This document shows positions 28,312 to 38,832 of a DNA stretch of 64,000 nt, piece by piece. This DNA is from Planctomycetia bacterium. Its GTDB lineage: Bacteria > Planctomycetota > Planctomycetia > Gemmatales > Gemmataceae. The first letter of the stretch is position 1, and every line of letters starts with the position of its first letter. The position numbers and the translations under genes are program-made. The notes under the pieces are model-generated. The model saw nothing but the letters and a program-made list of their open reading frames with translations. It was not told where the DNA came from and made no database searches. The stretch spans positions 1 through 64,000 of the forward strand of contig SXID01000244.1 of the NCBI GenBank assembly GCA_005772955.1, written 5' to 3'.

Positions 28312-31300
28312 TCACTTCACGATCACGGTCACCTCAACCGGATTGCCGACCGCGGGCGTGAGCGTGATCTTGTAGTTCCCTTCTTTCGCCCCGGCTTTCA
28401 CCTGATAGTCGAAACGGAACTGGTGGGTCTCGAAGTTAAGTTTCAGTTCCGCTGGAACGACCAGCGACGGATCGGACGCTGTCACCTTCACGGTCAGGTC
28501 GTCTTCCTTGTACTTCGCCCAGATGATTGTGTGGCTCAGTTTCTTGGCCTCGTTCTTGTTCAGCGCGACCGCGCCGATCTCGCCGATAGTCGGCTTCTCG
28601 CTGGTATATTTGATGCGGAAGTCTTCTTCCATCTTCTTGATCTGCGCCTCGACACGGCGTTGGTCATCCAGGATCTTTCGGAGGCTCTTGATCAGGAATT
28701 CCCTCTTCTCCGACTCGCCGATTTCCCTGCGGATCTCCATGAGCAGGCGTTCAAGCGCGTAGAGCGATTGTTCGGCGTCGGTGACGCTGCCGAGTGGCGC
28801 CCAGCGGCCCGTGTTCAGCGTGTTCTGCACTCCGTTCATCAGACCCTGTGTCTTCGGGAACGCGACCGAGGCGTTCGGGTCTTCGCTCAAGATGGCTTCC
28901 AGCTTTCCACAGTAGTTCAGGTAGTTCTTGGTGGTGATCTCAACAACGCGGTTCACCTGACACTCGCGAGCGATGCGGCGAAACTCGCGGAGCACCGTTT
29001 GCACGATGTCGCGTGACTTGTCCACGTCCTGCAGCGCGTCCTGGTGACGCACCTTCACCGCGTCCACTTGCTCCGGCGTCTCTTCCTTGAAGCCGTTGGC
29101 GCTACGAACGAAGTCGTACTTGCGCTTCGCAGCCGCGAGCTTCACGAGAGCCTCGTCCAGACGTTCGCCGAGTAACAACTCCTCCTTGCTGATTTCGAGC
29201 AAGAGGTCGCCTTCGGAAACGATACGGAGGCGAATCGGTTCGCTGCTGCGCGTGATGCGCGGGCCTCCGTCCGCGTCCGCGTTGTTGTCCGTCGCCTGTA
29301 CGTACAGATCCATGCGATACGTGGCCTGCACGTCATCACCCGACGGCAGAAGTTTGATGATCTTCTGGTCGTTCAGTTCCTTCAGGTCGAAGTAGTCGCG
29401 GTCTGAGTTCTTCAGTTCGATCTTCCGCACCGCTTCGGGGTTCGTCTCGTCGCCACTTGCGGATCGCAGGCGGTTCTCAAGAGCCTCCTTCGTGTCGCGG
29501 CGGAGCCGGCTGTTCTGGTTCACGAACTCGCTCACGAACACCGACGCGCTGAGCCGGTCGTCGCTCTTGTCGAGTTGCCGGAAGTTCTCCATGTGCAACC
29601 GCGGCAGCAGCAGCGACGTGAGGTACTGCGGTCCGGTCGCGGGTGCGTCGAGCAACGACCGCAGCGCGTACTTGGTGCGCAGTCCGCGGACCACGTCGGA
29701 GTCTTCCGCGTAGTAGTTGAACAGGTACTCGACCTTGCTCAACCCGTGGTCGTCCTTGACGAAACTATCCGGGTTGAACGGGATGCGGGCGAGCGGCGTG
29801 ACGAGGTACACGTTGCCCGACTTGCGAATCACGTCTACTCCGACTTCCACCACCGGCGGCTGATCCTGCGCGACTTGAATGAGAATCGCCCGCGTGGTGC
29901 TCACGTTGTACTTGTTCGTCCAGGTCACCTTGAACTCGACCGGCTCTTTCAACCGGTAGTCGAGGTTCACGGCTTTACCAACCGGCGCAGTGCTGGCCGT
30001 GCCTTCAGCCTGGTTCTTGAAGACAATGGTAAACCCCTTGCCGCCGCCGCTGAGTTGCACGGGCACGGGTGCCTGGGTCGGTTTACCATCCGCGTCCATC
30101 ACCGTGCCGGGGAACCGTCCGGTTACCGGCGTTGCGAACGCGGACACGATCGCGTCGTTGTCCGACAGCACGCCCGCGTCGTCGGTGTAGGCGTCCGCAA
30201 AGATCGTAAGGTGCGTGCCCGCGGGCACGACGAACACGGACCTTTCGCCCGTGAGCGAGAGGTTCCGCTCGCTCATCAACTGCCGCTTGCCCTTCAGGTC
30301 GTCGAAGCTCGCTCCCTGGGGCGGTGCGTGGTGCAGGTACGACGGTTCTTCCTGGATGCGGTACAACCGCTTGAGTGTCGGCGGCGGGATCAGCCGAATC
30401 CGGTGCGGTCGCGTGGCGAAGTCGTCGGCCTTCACGACAAACGCGACGTCTTCCTTTAGACCACTGATGTCGCCATCGAACTCGTTGTTCTGCTTCGCCT
30501 TGAGCGTGCCGTTGCCGCGGTACTTTGCGCCGTAGTACTTGAAGGACACCTCGATCGGTTCATCGACCTTGACCAGGTTGCCTTCCTCATCGATCTTGAT
30601 CACCTGACGCGATAGTTCGAGTTTGCGAAGCGTGCGCCCCATGCTCGGCTGATCTGCTTTCGCGTTAAGCGCCTTCATCACTTCTTGAAGCTCGACAAAC
30701 TTATCATCGCCCAGCGCCGCCGACGGGTGGGACGTCCCCGCGCCCTCGGCCGCAGTGAGCCGGCGTTCGACCGCGTCCACGCTCCACCCGAACGCGGTAT
30801 TCGGTACACTGCCGTGCAGTTCGTCAGGGGATCGCAGCGCCTGGAAGTCGAACTCCGGCACCTTGCCGTCGATGAGGTTCTCGTTCACGTCCGACCACAT
30901 CATCGGGCGCCAGCCCTCCGACACCTTGCGGTCAGCGATGACCCACTTGTACGTGCGGGCGGTAACGGGCACGGAGGCGATGTCGCGGCTGACGGTCGCC
31001 TCGGTTTCTGGGAAGCCAACGAGTTCGACGTGCGCCCGGCGCGGCCACGGTGTGTTCATCAGCGCGACGTTCCGCTCGACGAAGATGCCAGAGACGTGCG
31101 CGAACTTCCACGCGAACCGGTATGGGCTGACGGACTTCGTCGCGATCACGTGACTCGCGAACGACACGGCCACCGTCGAGAACAGCATTGCGAAAGCGAG
31201 GAAGCCCATCACCCACAGTCGCTTCCAGTTGAACACCTTGCTCACGGGCACCTTGGCAACCCGCTCGCGGGCCTCGGCGATGGTCGCCCGGATCATGTCC

Positions 31301-31737
31301 TTCGAGTACCCGAACTTGCCCATCGCTTCCACGTCGGCCATCTCGACCGCGGTGATGAGTCGGTCGCCAAGCAACTTCGGGAACTTGCGTTCCAGGACGA
31401 GCGCGAGCGCGGCGTACGAGAACTCCTTCGTGACGCGCGTCACGATGCGGAACACCAGGATGGCCGCGAACAGACCCAGCGCCGTGATGAGTGCGATGGC
31501 CCGGATTGCACGCGCCCCGTCCAGCGCCCAGTCCCACCCGGTCACTTTGAACAGCCCAAAGTCGAAGATCAGCCCGAGCGTGAACCAGAGGGCCACGAAC
31601 AGGAACGCGGAGATTGCGCCTTCGATGATGACGTAGCGCCTGATGATGCCGCGAAGCTGGTCGAGCGGGTGGTACACCTGCGGATCGCGCGCGAGTTCGG
31701 GGTTCGCGGGCCGGCGGGTTCGTTCCACGGTGGACAT
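28312..31737 (-). CDS. Large membrane-anchored protein, DUF4175-like architecture
   Basis: N-terminal TM segments, extended extracytoplasmic and coiled regions; adjacent to MoxR/VWA genes. Confidence 0.6.
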   Translation of the reverse strand: MSTVERTRRPANPELARDPQVYHPLDQLRGIIRRYVIIEGAISAFLFVALWFTLGLIFDFGLFKVTGWDWALDGARAIRAIALITALGLFAAILVFRIVTRVTKEFSYAALALVLERKFPKLLGDRLITAVEMADVEAMGKFGYSKDMIRATIAEARERVAKVPVSKVFNWKRLWVMGFLAFAMLFSTVAVSFASHVIATKSVSPYRFAWKFAHVSGIFVERNVALMNTPWPRRAHVELVGFPETEATVSRDIASVPVTARTYKWVIADRKVSEGWRPMMWSDVNENLIDGKVPEFDFQALRSPDELHGSVPNTAFGWSVDAVERRLTAAEGAGTSHPSAALGDDKFVELQEVMKALNAKADQPSMGRTLRKLELSRQVIKIDEEGNLVKVDEPIEVSFKYYGAKYRGNGTLKAKQNNEFDGDISGLKEDVAFVVKADDFATRPHRIRLIPPPTLKRLYRIQEEPSYLHHAPPQGASFDDLKGKRQLMSERNLSLTGERSVFVVPAGTHLTIFADAYTDDAGVLSDNDAIVSAFATPVTGRFPGTVMDADGKPTQAPVPVQLSGGGKGFTIVFKNQAEGTASTAPVGKAVNLDYRLKEPVEFKVTWTNKYNVSTTRAILIQVAQDQPPVVEVGVDVIRKSGNVYLVTPLARIPFNPDSFVKDDHGLSKVEYLFNYYAEDSDVVRGLRTKYALRSLLDAPATGPQYLTSLLLPRLHMENFRQLDKSDDRLSASVFVSEFVNQNSRLRRDTKEALENRLRSASGDETNPEAVRKIELKNSDRDYFDLKELNDQKIIKLLPSGDDVQATYRMDLYVQATDNNADADGGPRITRSSEPIRLRIVSEGDLLLEISKEELLLGERLDEALVKLAAAKRKYDFVRSANGFKEETPEQVDAVKVRHQDALQDVDKSRDIVQTVLREFRRIARECQVNRVVEITTKNYLNYCGKLEAILSEDPNASVAFPKTQGLMNGVQNTLNTGRWAPLGSVTDAEQSLYALERLLMEIRREIGESEKREFLIKSLRKILDDQRRVEAQIKKMEEDFRIKYTSEKPTIGEIGAVALNKNEAKKLSHTIIWAKYKEDDLTVKVTASDPSLVVPAELKLNFETHQFRFDYQVKAGAKEGNYKITLTPAVGNPVEVTVIVK

Positions 31738-31818
31738 ATCGTTACCCAGTGTTCGGTGTTCTGATCTTGGCAATCACAGGGCGTAAGCCCTGTTAAACCT
31801 GGACGCTGCGAGTATCGA

Positions 31819-34800
31819 TCACGCGAGCCGCAAGAGCTTCCGCGCGAGCCACTCCGCTGAGAGGAGCGAGACAACCGACAGTAGCGCGAAACTCGTCTGC
31901 ACGCTCGCTCCACTGAAGCCCCAGACGGACGTAGCGAGGAGCGTAACCGCGCTCCCGACGGCGAGTACGCCGAGCATCACCAACCCGCCCACCCACTCGC
32001 TTCGGAAGGCGATCACCTGGGTGACGAATAGGCCGACGCCGATTGCCCAGAACCACCAGTCGAACATGCCCACCAACATCAGCACGCCCAGCGATGCCAG
32101 GGCAAGCAGTTGCAGCGCCAGGATCGGCAGGTTGATCGCGAGCCGCGTGCCAGAACCGAGCTGCTCGATCGCCACCGCCCAGAGCACGCGAGTGAGCAGG
32201 AAACCGATCGCCGCCGCGAGCAGGATGATCAAGCCGACGTTCGTCCGCAGTTGAGTCAACTCGAAGTCCATGAGGCGGACCTCGGTACCCAGAACCGTGA
32301 ACTTGAGCGGCTTGTCCCACAGGTCGTGAACCGGACCGCGATTCTCCATGCTCCGTTTCTCGGTCTTCATGCACTCCGGGATCAGTTTGAGCATCTCGGT
32401 GTCGCTCACCTTGAACGCGAGCCGGTGGACGCCGGCCTCCTTTGGCAGTTTGGTTCCCAGATCGACCCTCAGCTTGTCTGGGAGTCGCGCCTGGAAATCC
32501 TTGTCGAACTCGCTCGCCATGCGGAGCATCGCGGGGAAGTCCGGCTTCTTGTTGTCCATCTCCGGGTCGGCAGCACGAATCTTGAATTCGCCCGTGAGTT
32601 TCTCGCTGGCCGCGTCGGGCACCTCAATCTCAACGCGGTAGAGCGACTCGCCGGGAGTGAAGATCTTCGGATCGAGCAGTACCTGACCGGCGTAGTAGCC
32701 GTCGAATGGGGCGCCGGTGTTGCTGATCTTGGGCGCGAGGTCGTACGGCCCGAACGACCGCTTGTCGCCGCCGCCAATCGGTTCCTGAATAATCGTGAAC
32801 TTCGGCGCGGGCACGGAGATCGCGTAAGGCTTCGCGCTCTCATCGAGGACGCGGGCCTGCACGCGAAGAGGCGCCCCGGCGACCGCTTCCTTACCAACCA
32901 GGATGCGGCCACGCGGCGCCTTGATGTTCCGCTTGCCCGCCATGTATTTGATCATCTTGATCCAGATGCGCTCGAAGTACTCACGCCCGGTCCCCTCGCT
33001 CGGTTCGTAAACGCGCATCTTGTAGAACTCGCCCGATGCCAGGAAACACGTGCGCCACGCGGCCGACGGGTTGTTGGTCACGAGGTACGGGAGTTTAACC
33101 ACCTCGCCCGTATCGCCCACGTCGGCAAACTCCGCGAGCACGGCGCTACCCGCCTTCACCCCGCCGATACCCACGTCCTGCTTCAGTGGGTAACAGGAGA
33201 AGAACCCGCGTTTGGGGAACAGTTCGTTCTTCAGGTCCACGTCCGCGACGTACTTGTCGCGGTCGGTGAAGAACAGTTCCCAGCCCGCAATGGGATCGTC
33301 CTTCACCTTGTCGTCGAGCTTGAGCAGGTCCGAGCCGATGATCGCCTTCGAGTTCAGGTAGAGCCGGCGCGGCGTCTTCGGGATCGGCTTGATCCGCTGC
33401 GCGATGATGTCGGCTGGCTGGACCGGGAGGATCTTGAGCAGCGGGTCGAGCCGGCTGTTCTCTTCAACGCGAGCAAGCTGGAACGTGTTGATCGGGCCGG
33501 CGACGTAGATGAGACCACCACCGCCTTCCTTGACCCAGCGTGCAAGGTCTTCGGCCTGCTGTAGCGAAAGCTCGCTCCAGTCCGGGTCGAACGCGATCAG
33601 CACGTCGTACTCGTTCAGGTTGTACGGCCGGTCTTCGGGAGTGATCTTCCCGGTGGTCTTCAGGTCGAACTTGGTGGGGAACCGCGGGATGACGGTTTCG
33701 TCCTGTTCCGCGGTGAGTTTGCCGCTGGTGCCGGCGTCGTTCTGAACGAACGTGGTGAGCGACGCACGCTTGTCCTGAACTTCACGCACGAGCAGCGTGC
33801 GGAGGAACGTGAACTCACGCGACGGTGCGCCCGCCATCAGCAGGATGCGGAGCTTCTGTTGCACGAAGTTGATCTCGCGCACGGTGCTGATGTGCTCGGG
33901 GTCCGGGAACGCTTCTTGCGGGTCTCGCGCGATCCGGGCGCGGGCGGACCACTTCCCTTCCGGCATTACGCGCTTCTTGATGGCCGCATCCTTCGACTCG
34001 ATCGTGAGCTTCTCCGGCAACTTCGCCGGGTCGATGACGAACTCTGACTGACCGTGCGGCGGGTCGCCCGGTGCGAACATGAGTTTCTGAGTAATCTGAT
34101 GGTCCGCAGCGTCTTTCTTCACGTCCTTCCCTGGCATCCACAGGTCGAGTATCACATCGATTTCCTTGTTCGCGAGGTTGTAGCCGTCGGCCTCGACAAT
34201 GACCTTCGACGCCTCGTCAATGGGCGCGCTATCGGGTGCCTGCACATCGCTGATCGTGATCGCGACTCGCTCGCGGTCCTCGCCGACCGTGATGGTGAAC
34301 ACCGGGATCTTCTCGCGGCTCGCTCGTTCACGCAGTTCCGCGTAGCTCGAATCGGAGCCGAGGTTGCTGCGCCCGTCCGACAACACGATGATGCCCTGCA
34401 CCATGTTGGACGACTCGCGGTTGATCGCGGCCGTGATCGAATCGGGCACGTTGGTGCCAAGCGTGATCGTGCGGGCCACGTCGATGCGCTTGTCGAGCTT
34501 CTCCAGGTTCCTCTTGAGAATCTCAACGTCCGCGTCCGATTCGAGGTTCGCGAGCGTCTTCAGGTCGTCGGTGCCCTTCCGCGCGAACCACGACTGCGCC
34601 CAGTCCGCGGTGCCGGGGCCGTCGCCCCATTCGCGTGACGCGCGGATCTGTTCCTTGCCCGCGTCCGACAGCCCGCGGAGCACAAACGGCTTGAAGTCGT
34701 ACCGGCGGAACGAGTCCCATTCCGCCTTCGCCCACGCCGGCTCTTTGTGGCCGATCATGGTCGGCGTCTCGTCGAGGCGCGTGCCGAAGGCGTACACCGC

Positions 34801-35742
34801 GACCGGGTTCTTCTCCAACAGGTTCTTCATGAACGCGACCTTCTCGTCGGTCAGGAAGTCGATGAGGAGGTCGATGCGCTTCTTCGCGGTCGTGCCGCCA
34901 GTCTCATCGGTCACGTCGGTCACGCTCGGGCTGATGTCGAGCAGGATTATGACGCGCGACTGCTTGTTCGTGTCTTCCCAGGTCTGCATCGCGGGGAGCA
35001 GGAAGACAACGCACAGAATTGCGTAAACGGTGATGCGAAGCAGTGCGAGCGGGATGGCGAAGAACCACTGCACGGTCCGGCAGTCCTTGATGTACATGAG
35101 CACGACGAAAACCGCGCCAAGGAGGAACAGAGCGGAGGTGAACGCATACCACTTCACCACGTTCCCGCCCCCGGCGGTCGTCAGCGACTCGCCCTCGCCC
35201 TTCGACGGCTCCGAGTCCCGCACGTAGTACGCGACCAGCCACCACACGACCGTTGCGCCGACGAGCAGACCCGACGCCAGCGACAGCCCGAGCGCGCCCA
35301 CATCGCGTGGGGCGGCCGTGGCGGAAGTCGGTGCCCGGAAGAACTGAAACATTGCGTACGCGATAGCGCCGAGCGCCGCGAGGCAGAGCGGTTCCGCGAG
35401 ACCGGCGACGATGAGACGCCACAGCGGAAGCGACTGACCGCGGAACACGGTCGCGATCAGCAGGACGGCCTCGTGCAACAGCGCGAAGACCGCGAGAGCG
35501 GCGATCACGCCCCAGACCACGCCGACGGACGTGGCGTCGCTCGTCTTCTGCGACTTACTTGCCGGGCTTGCGAACCGGTACGCCACCCGCGCGACGATCA
35601 CCAGGAACAGCAGTCCCAGTAGCACGAGGGAGAACAGGTTCCCCACGAAGACCGCGAACACGTCCCCTGTGAACTGGTCGAATGAGTCGGCCAGGCGTCG
35701 GAACACGAATTCGGTCTTCTTCGTCGTAGTTGTGTCGTTCAT
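31819..35742 (-). CDS. Large multi-TM protein with VWA domain and GATase-like segment
   Basis: DISPS MIDAS motif (VIILLDISPSVTD), VLSDGRSNLG, NEYDVLIAFDPDW..WVKEGGGGLIYVAGP. Confidence 0.75.
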   Translation of the reverse strand: MNDTTTTKKTEFVFRRLADSFDQFTGDVFAVFVGNLFSLVLLGLLFLVIVARVAYRFASPASKSQKTSDATSVGVVWGVIAALAVFALLHEAVLLIATVFRGQSLPLWRLIVAGLAEPLCLAALGAIAYAMFQFFRAPTSATAAPRDVGALGLSLASGLLVGATVVWWLVAYYVRDSEPSKGEGESLTTAGGGNVVKWYAFTSALFLLGAVFVVLMYIKDCRTVQWFFAIPLALLRITVYAILCVVFLLPAMQTWEDTNKQSRVIILLDISPSVTDVTDETGGTTAKKRIDLLIDFLTDEKVAFMKNLLEKNPVAVYAFGTRLDETPTMIGHKEPAWAKAEWDSFRRYDFKPFVLRGLSDAGKEQIRASREWGDGPGTADWAQSWFARKGTDDLKTLANLESDADVEILKRNLEKLDKRIDVARTITLGTNVPDSITAAINRESSNMVQGIIVLSDGRSNLGSDSSYAELRERASREKIPVFTITVGEDRERVAITISDVQAPDSAPIDEASKVIVEADGYNLANKEIDVILDLWMPGKDVKKDAADHQITQKLMFAPGDPPHGQSEFVIDPAKLPEKLTIESKDAAIKKRVMPEGKWSARARIARDPQEAFPDPEHISTVREINFVQQKLRILLMAGAPSREFTFLRTLLVREVQDKRASLTTFVQNDAGTSGKLTAEQDETVIPRFPTKFDLKTTGKITPEDRPYNLNEYDVLIAFDPDWSELSLQQAEDLARWVKEGGGGLIYVAGPINTFQLARVEENSRLDPLLKILPVQPADIIAQRIKPIPKTPRRLYLNSKAIIGSDLLKLDDKVKDDPIAGWELFFTDRDKYVADVDLKNELFPKRGFFSCYPLKQDVGIGGVKAGSAVLAEFADVGDTGEVVKLPYLVTNNPSAAWRTCFLASGEFYKMRVYEPSEGTGREYFERIWIKMIKYMAGKRNIKAPRGRILVGKEAVAGAPLRVQARVLDESAKPYAISVPAPKFTIIQEPIGGGDKRSFGPYDLAPKISNTGAPFDGYYAGQVLLDPKIFTPGESLYRVEIEVPDAASEKLTGEFKIRAADPEMDNKKPDFPAMLRMASEFDKDFQARLPDKLRVDLGTKLPKEAGVHRLAFKVSDTEMLKLIPECMKTEKRSMENRGPVHDLWDKPLKFTVLGTEVRLMDFELTQLRTNVGLIILLAAAIGFLLTRVLWAVAIEQLGSGTRLAINLPILALQLLALASLGVLMLVGMFDWWFWAIGVGLFVTQVIAFRSEWVGGLVMLGVLAVGSAVTLLATSVWGFSGASVQTSFALLSVVSLLSAEWLARKLLRLA

Positions 35743-35822
35743 CGCCTACTCGCCGGTGTGCGGACCAGTGTTGTTTCGTGTCCCGTGTATCGATTCGTCG
35801 CGTCTCGGAGGAGCGCGCCGAA

Positions 35823-38723
35823 CTATCTCGCCCTTGCAACCGCGTCCGCGGCGTCGCCTGACGAGGCCGGGGTCACGGTTGTGTGGTGCGAGAAGGCCGC
35901 GGCCGCGCTCGGGGCGAGCGCGTCGAGGTCTTCCGGTTTCGTGTGGTAACTGATCCGGACCGCCCACGCTTGCTCCGCGATTAACAGGAGCAAGATGAGC
36001 AGATACAACCAGCGCCGACTCGACATGTCCGTCGGCTTCTGCTTGAGGTCATCGATCCACGACAGGTCTTCGATGTTGTGTAACGGAGCCTTGTTGGTCG
36101 ATTGGGAGATGTCGTCGGTGTTGGCGCGACGCAGGTCGCCTTCGCGCGCTGCGTCCACGTTGAACGCAATGACAGCGTAGTCCGGTTGTTCGGCGGGCGT
36201 ACCAGGCGGATCCTTGTCGCCCCTGAGTCGCGTCAGGCTGAAGATGTACGCGCCGGGAATCTTCGCCTCGGCGTAGGCCAGTTGGAACGGTCGGCGTGGA
36301 GCGTCCGCGGCTGCGCCTGGTTCGTTCGCGGGTTGGTCGAGCGGTTGCTCGCCAAGTTCCTTGAGGACAAGCGCCGCACGCCCACCGGCCGCCTTCACGG
36401 TGTCCGCGGTGAGCAGGTGGCGCGCCGTGGACGGCTTGTATCGACCGGCCTCGAATTCCGCGAAGTAACGGTCGCCGAGCGACAGGTTGCTTTCGCCACC
36501 GCCGCCGGACAGGAACCGCTGCATCTCGCTGACCACCACGACCCAACCCGGGCTGCCCTTACCGGACGGCCAGTCGGTCCACTGCTTGGTGCCGGGGCTG
36601 TGAACCCCGCCCGCGTCGGTGGTCATCACCGCGACGCGTCCGCGACCGAACTGCTTCGCGATGTACAGCGGGTCGCCGTACTTCGCCTCGTCGCGGAGCT
36701 GCATCGCGAGCGGCTTGACCTCGGCCAGTTCTGGCTGGTTCCAGAAGTCGCGCAGGATCGGCTCGCTCTCGTCGCCGTCGTTGATCAGGTCGCAGATCAA
36801 CTGATCGAGATAACGCGCGAGAATCGAGAGCGGGAGACCGGGAACCGCGGGCGAATCGTTGACGTTCTTGAGGATCGGGTCGAGGAACTTGCGAGCCTTC
36901 TCGAATTTTGGTTCGGTGTATCTCTTCTTGATCTCGTTCACGAGCGCCCGGGAGCGTTCCTCGAACTCCGCAATCGGCTTCTCGTTCGGCATGCAGTACA
37001 GTTCCTGCACCGACTTGTCGTCACGCCAGCCGCCGCGCCGCGCCACCGGCCAGTAGAAGTCGATGTTGGTGAACAGGAAGTATCGTTCGACGTCGCTGTC
37101 CTTCGCTGTACCGCCGCGCTCGTTGGTGTAGATCGAGTACAGAGCCGGGTGCATCCGGTTGGCCGGGTCGCGGAGAATCACGCGCTTGCCGAACGCGAGT
37201 TCTCGCGCCGTCTTCTCGATCGGTGTCAGTTCCTTGGTGAACCCGGTCGCTGGCAGCGGCACCGGGAAGAAGCCTTGCCCGCCGCGATACATCCGCTTGG
37301 TGTAGTCGTCCGGCTTCACGTCCGGCCCGAGGAACACGCCCACGCCGCCGCCGCCCTGCACGAACCGTTCGAGGTTCGCGACCGCGCCATCGCTGAGTTG
37401 CGGGACATTGAGCAAGTACACCGTTGTGAACGGCCGCAGGTCGTAGCCGTCGAGCTTCGGCGCTTCGGTCGTAACCCAATCGATACCGCCGAAGGAGTCG
37501 ATGAACAACTTGCGGAGATAGAAGCTATCACCCTCCTGCTTGTCACGCTTGTCGACTCGCCCATCGACGACGAGGACTTGCAACTTCGGGCGCACCTCGA
37601 CGACCGCGTGTCTCGCGTTATCGACCTGAAGACCGCCCGGTTCGGGCGTGCCGAGAACCGCAGTCACCAGGTTGAACCGGTCCAGCGGTTTCTCACGCGA
37701 CCCGGTCTGCGTGAATGTCCCCTGCACGGTCAACACGCGTTCCTGGTTGGCCGGGAGGCTGGGGAACACGAGCGACGGGATCAGGTCTTTCACGCCGTTC
37801 AAGTAGAAGTCAACGCGGACCTCCTTGAGGTCGGTCGCGCCGAAGTTCTTGACCCGCACCTCGATATCGGTCTGTTGGTTAGCTGCGACGACGCGGTTAC
37901 GCGGCTTGACCTCGATGATGGAGACGTTGTCGCTGAACTGCGGCGACTTGCGGTCTGGCTTGCGTGCGGGGTTCACCACGTCGATCAGGTGAACCGTGAC
38001 GCCGATGTCTTTCAGTTCCGTGAGTTTGTCCGTGATCGCTTGCCCGTCTTCGGCCCAGTCCACATTGCGCAGATCGGCGACGACGTGAAGCACCTTCGCG
38101 TCGGAAGCAGCGGCGTTGCCGAACAGCCCCTTCGCCTGGTCAAGTCCGTCCTTCAACGTCTTGCGAATAGTCGAAATCTGGAGCGGCTTGAGGTGCCCCT
38201 CCATCGCGTCGATGGCCGCGGCGTTCACCTTGCCGTCTTCAAGTTTCGCCGGAAACGGCTTGTCGAGTTCCGACAGGCGTACGACCTGGAGCGTCTGGCT
38301 CGTGGTCGCCTCCCCCGCGGCCGGCATCAGCTTCTCGTAAATGAGCTTCTTGCCTTCGGTGTAGGCATCGGTCTGCACACCGTCTTCGCGGCGCCAGCCG
38401 TCGGCCATGCTCGGCGTGTCGTCGAGGATGACGAGGTGCGTGGTCGGGCGTGTCTCCATGCCCTGCTGGCTCCCGCAACCGCCGAGGAACCGCGCGAAGA
38501 GGATACCCGCGAGAAAGACGAGCAAGCATCGCATGAAGAGCAGGAGCAGTTGCTCCAGGATCTTGCGCCGGCGCATGCGTTTCTGGGCTTTGAGCAGGAA
38601 CTCCATCGCCGCCCACCGAACCCGCCGGAACCGTATCCGGTTGATGAGGTGGATAATGATGGGCGCGCTGACGAGAGCCGCGCCGGCCAGGAACGTCCAC
38701 GGATTGAGAAACAGCGACATCAT
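35823..38723 (-). CDS. BatA N-terminal (aerotolerance-type) membrane protein with VWA/GATase-like regions
   Basis: FLNPWTFLAGAALVSAPIIIHLINRIRFRRVRWAAMEFLLKAQKRMRRRKILEQLLLL; THLVILDDTPSMADGW. Confidence 0.82.
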   Translation of the reverse strand: MMSLFLNPWTFLAGAALVSAPIIIHLINRIRFRRVRWAAMEFLLKAQKRMRRRKILEQLLLLFMRCLLVFLAGILFARFLGGCGSQQGMETRPTTHLVILDDTPSMADGWRREDGVQTDAYTEGKKLIYEKLMPAAGEATTSQTLQVVRLSELDKPFPAKLEDGKVNAAAIDAMEGHLKPLQISTIRKTLKDGLDQAKGLFGNAAASDAKVLHVVADLRNVDWAEDGQAITDKLTELKDIGVTVHLIDVVNPARKPDRKSPQFSDNVSIIEVKPRNRVVAANQQTDIEVRVKNFGATDLKEVRVDFYLNGVKDLIPSLVFPSLPANQERVLTVQGTFTQTGSREKPLDRFNLVTAVLGTPEPGGLQVDNARHAVVEVRPKLQVLVVDGRVDKRDKQEGDSFYLRKLFIDSFGGIDWVTTEAPKLDGYDLRPFTTVYLLNVPQLSDGAVANLERFVQGGGGVGVFLGPDVKPDDYTKRMYRGGQGFFPVPLPATGFTKELTPIEKTARELAFGKRVILRDPANRMHPALYSIYTNERGGTAKDSDVERYFLFTNIDFYWPVARRGGWRDDKSVQELYCMPNEKPIAEFEERSRALVNEIKKRYTEPKFEKARKFLDPILKNVNDSPAVPGLPLSILARYLDQLICDLINDGDESEPILRDFWNQPELAEVKPLAMQLRDEAKYGDPLYIAKQFGRGRVAVMTTDAGGVHSPGTKQWTDWPSGKGSPGWVVVVSEMQRFLSGGGGESNLSLGDRYFAEFEAGRYKPSTARHLLTADTVKAAGGRAALVLKELGEQPLDQPANEPGAAADAPRRPFQLAYAEAKIPGAYIFSLTRLRGDKDPPGTPAEQPDYAVIAFNVDAAREGDLRRANTDDISQSTNKAPLHNIEDLSWIDDLKQKPTDMSSRRWLYLLILLLLIAEQAWAVRISYHTKPEDLDALAPSAAAAFSHHTTVTPASSGDAADAVARAR

Positions 38724-38768
38724 CGGTGCGAGTCTCGGCGTCGGTGGTCGTGTCTTATAGTCGTCTTC

Positions 38769-38817
38769 TGTAGCCGGGGTCTGTGACCCCGGACCGGCCT
38801 CACAGAGGCCGGCTACA
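38769..38817. repeat. Compound palindrome: TGTAGCCGG...CCGGCTACA enclosing two hairpins
   Basis: CCGGGGTC-TGT-GACCCCGG and CCGGCCTC-ACA-GAGGCCGG side by side inside 9-bp outer arms. Confidence 0.8.
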
Positions 38818-38832
38818 GCAAGAAATCGAAAG

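Noticed and set aside
35823-38723. Altered MIDAS motif (DDTPS) in the BatA-like protein as evidence of an inactive VWA
   Set aside because: Thr for Ser is tolerated in MIDAS motifs; not strong enough to claim loss of metal binding.
36102-38786. 894-aa plus-strand ORF
   Set aside because: Antisense shadow of the BatA-like gene; no recognisable motifs and skewed composition.
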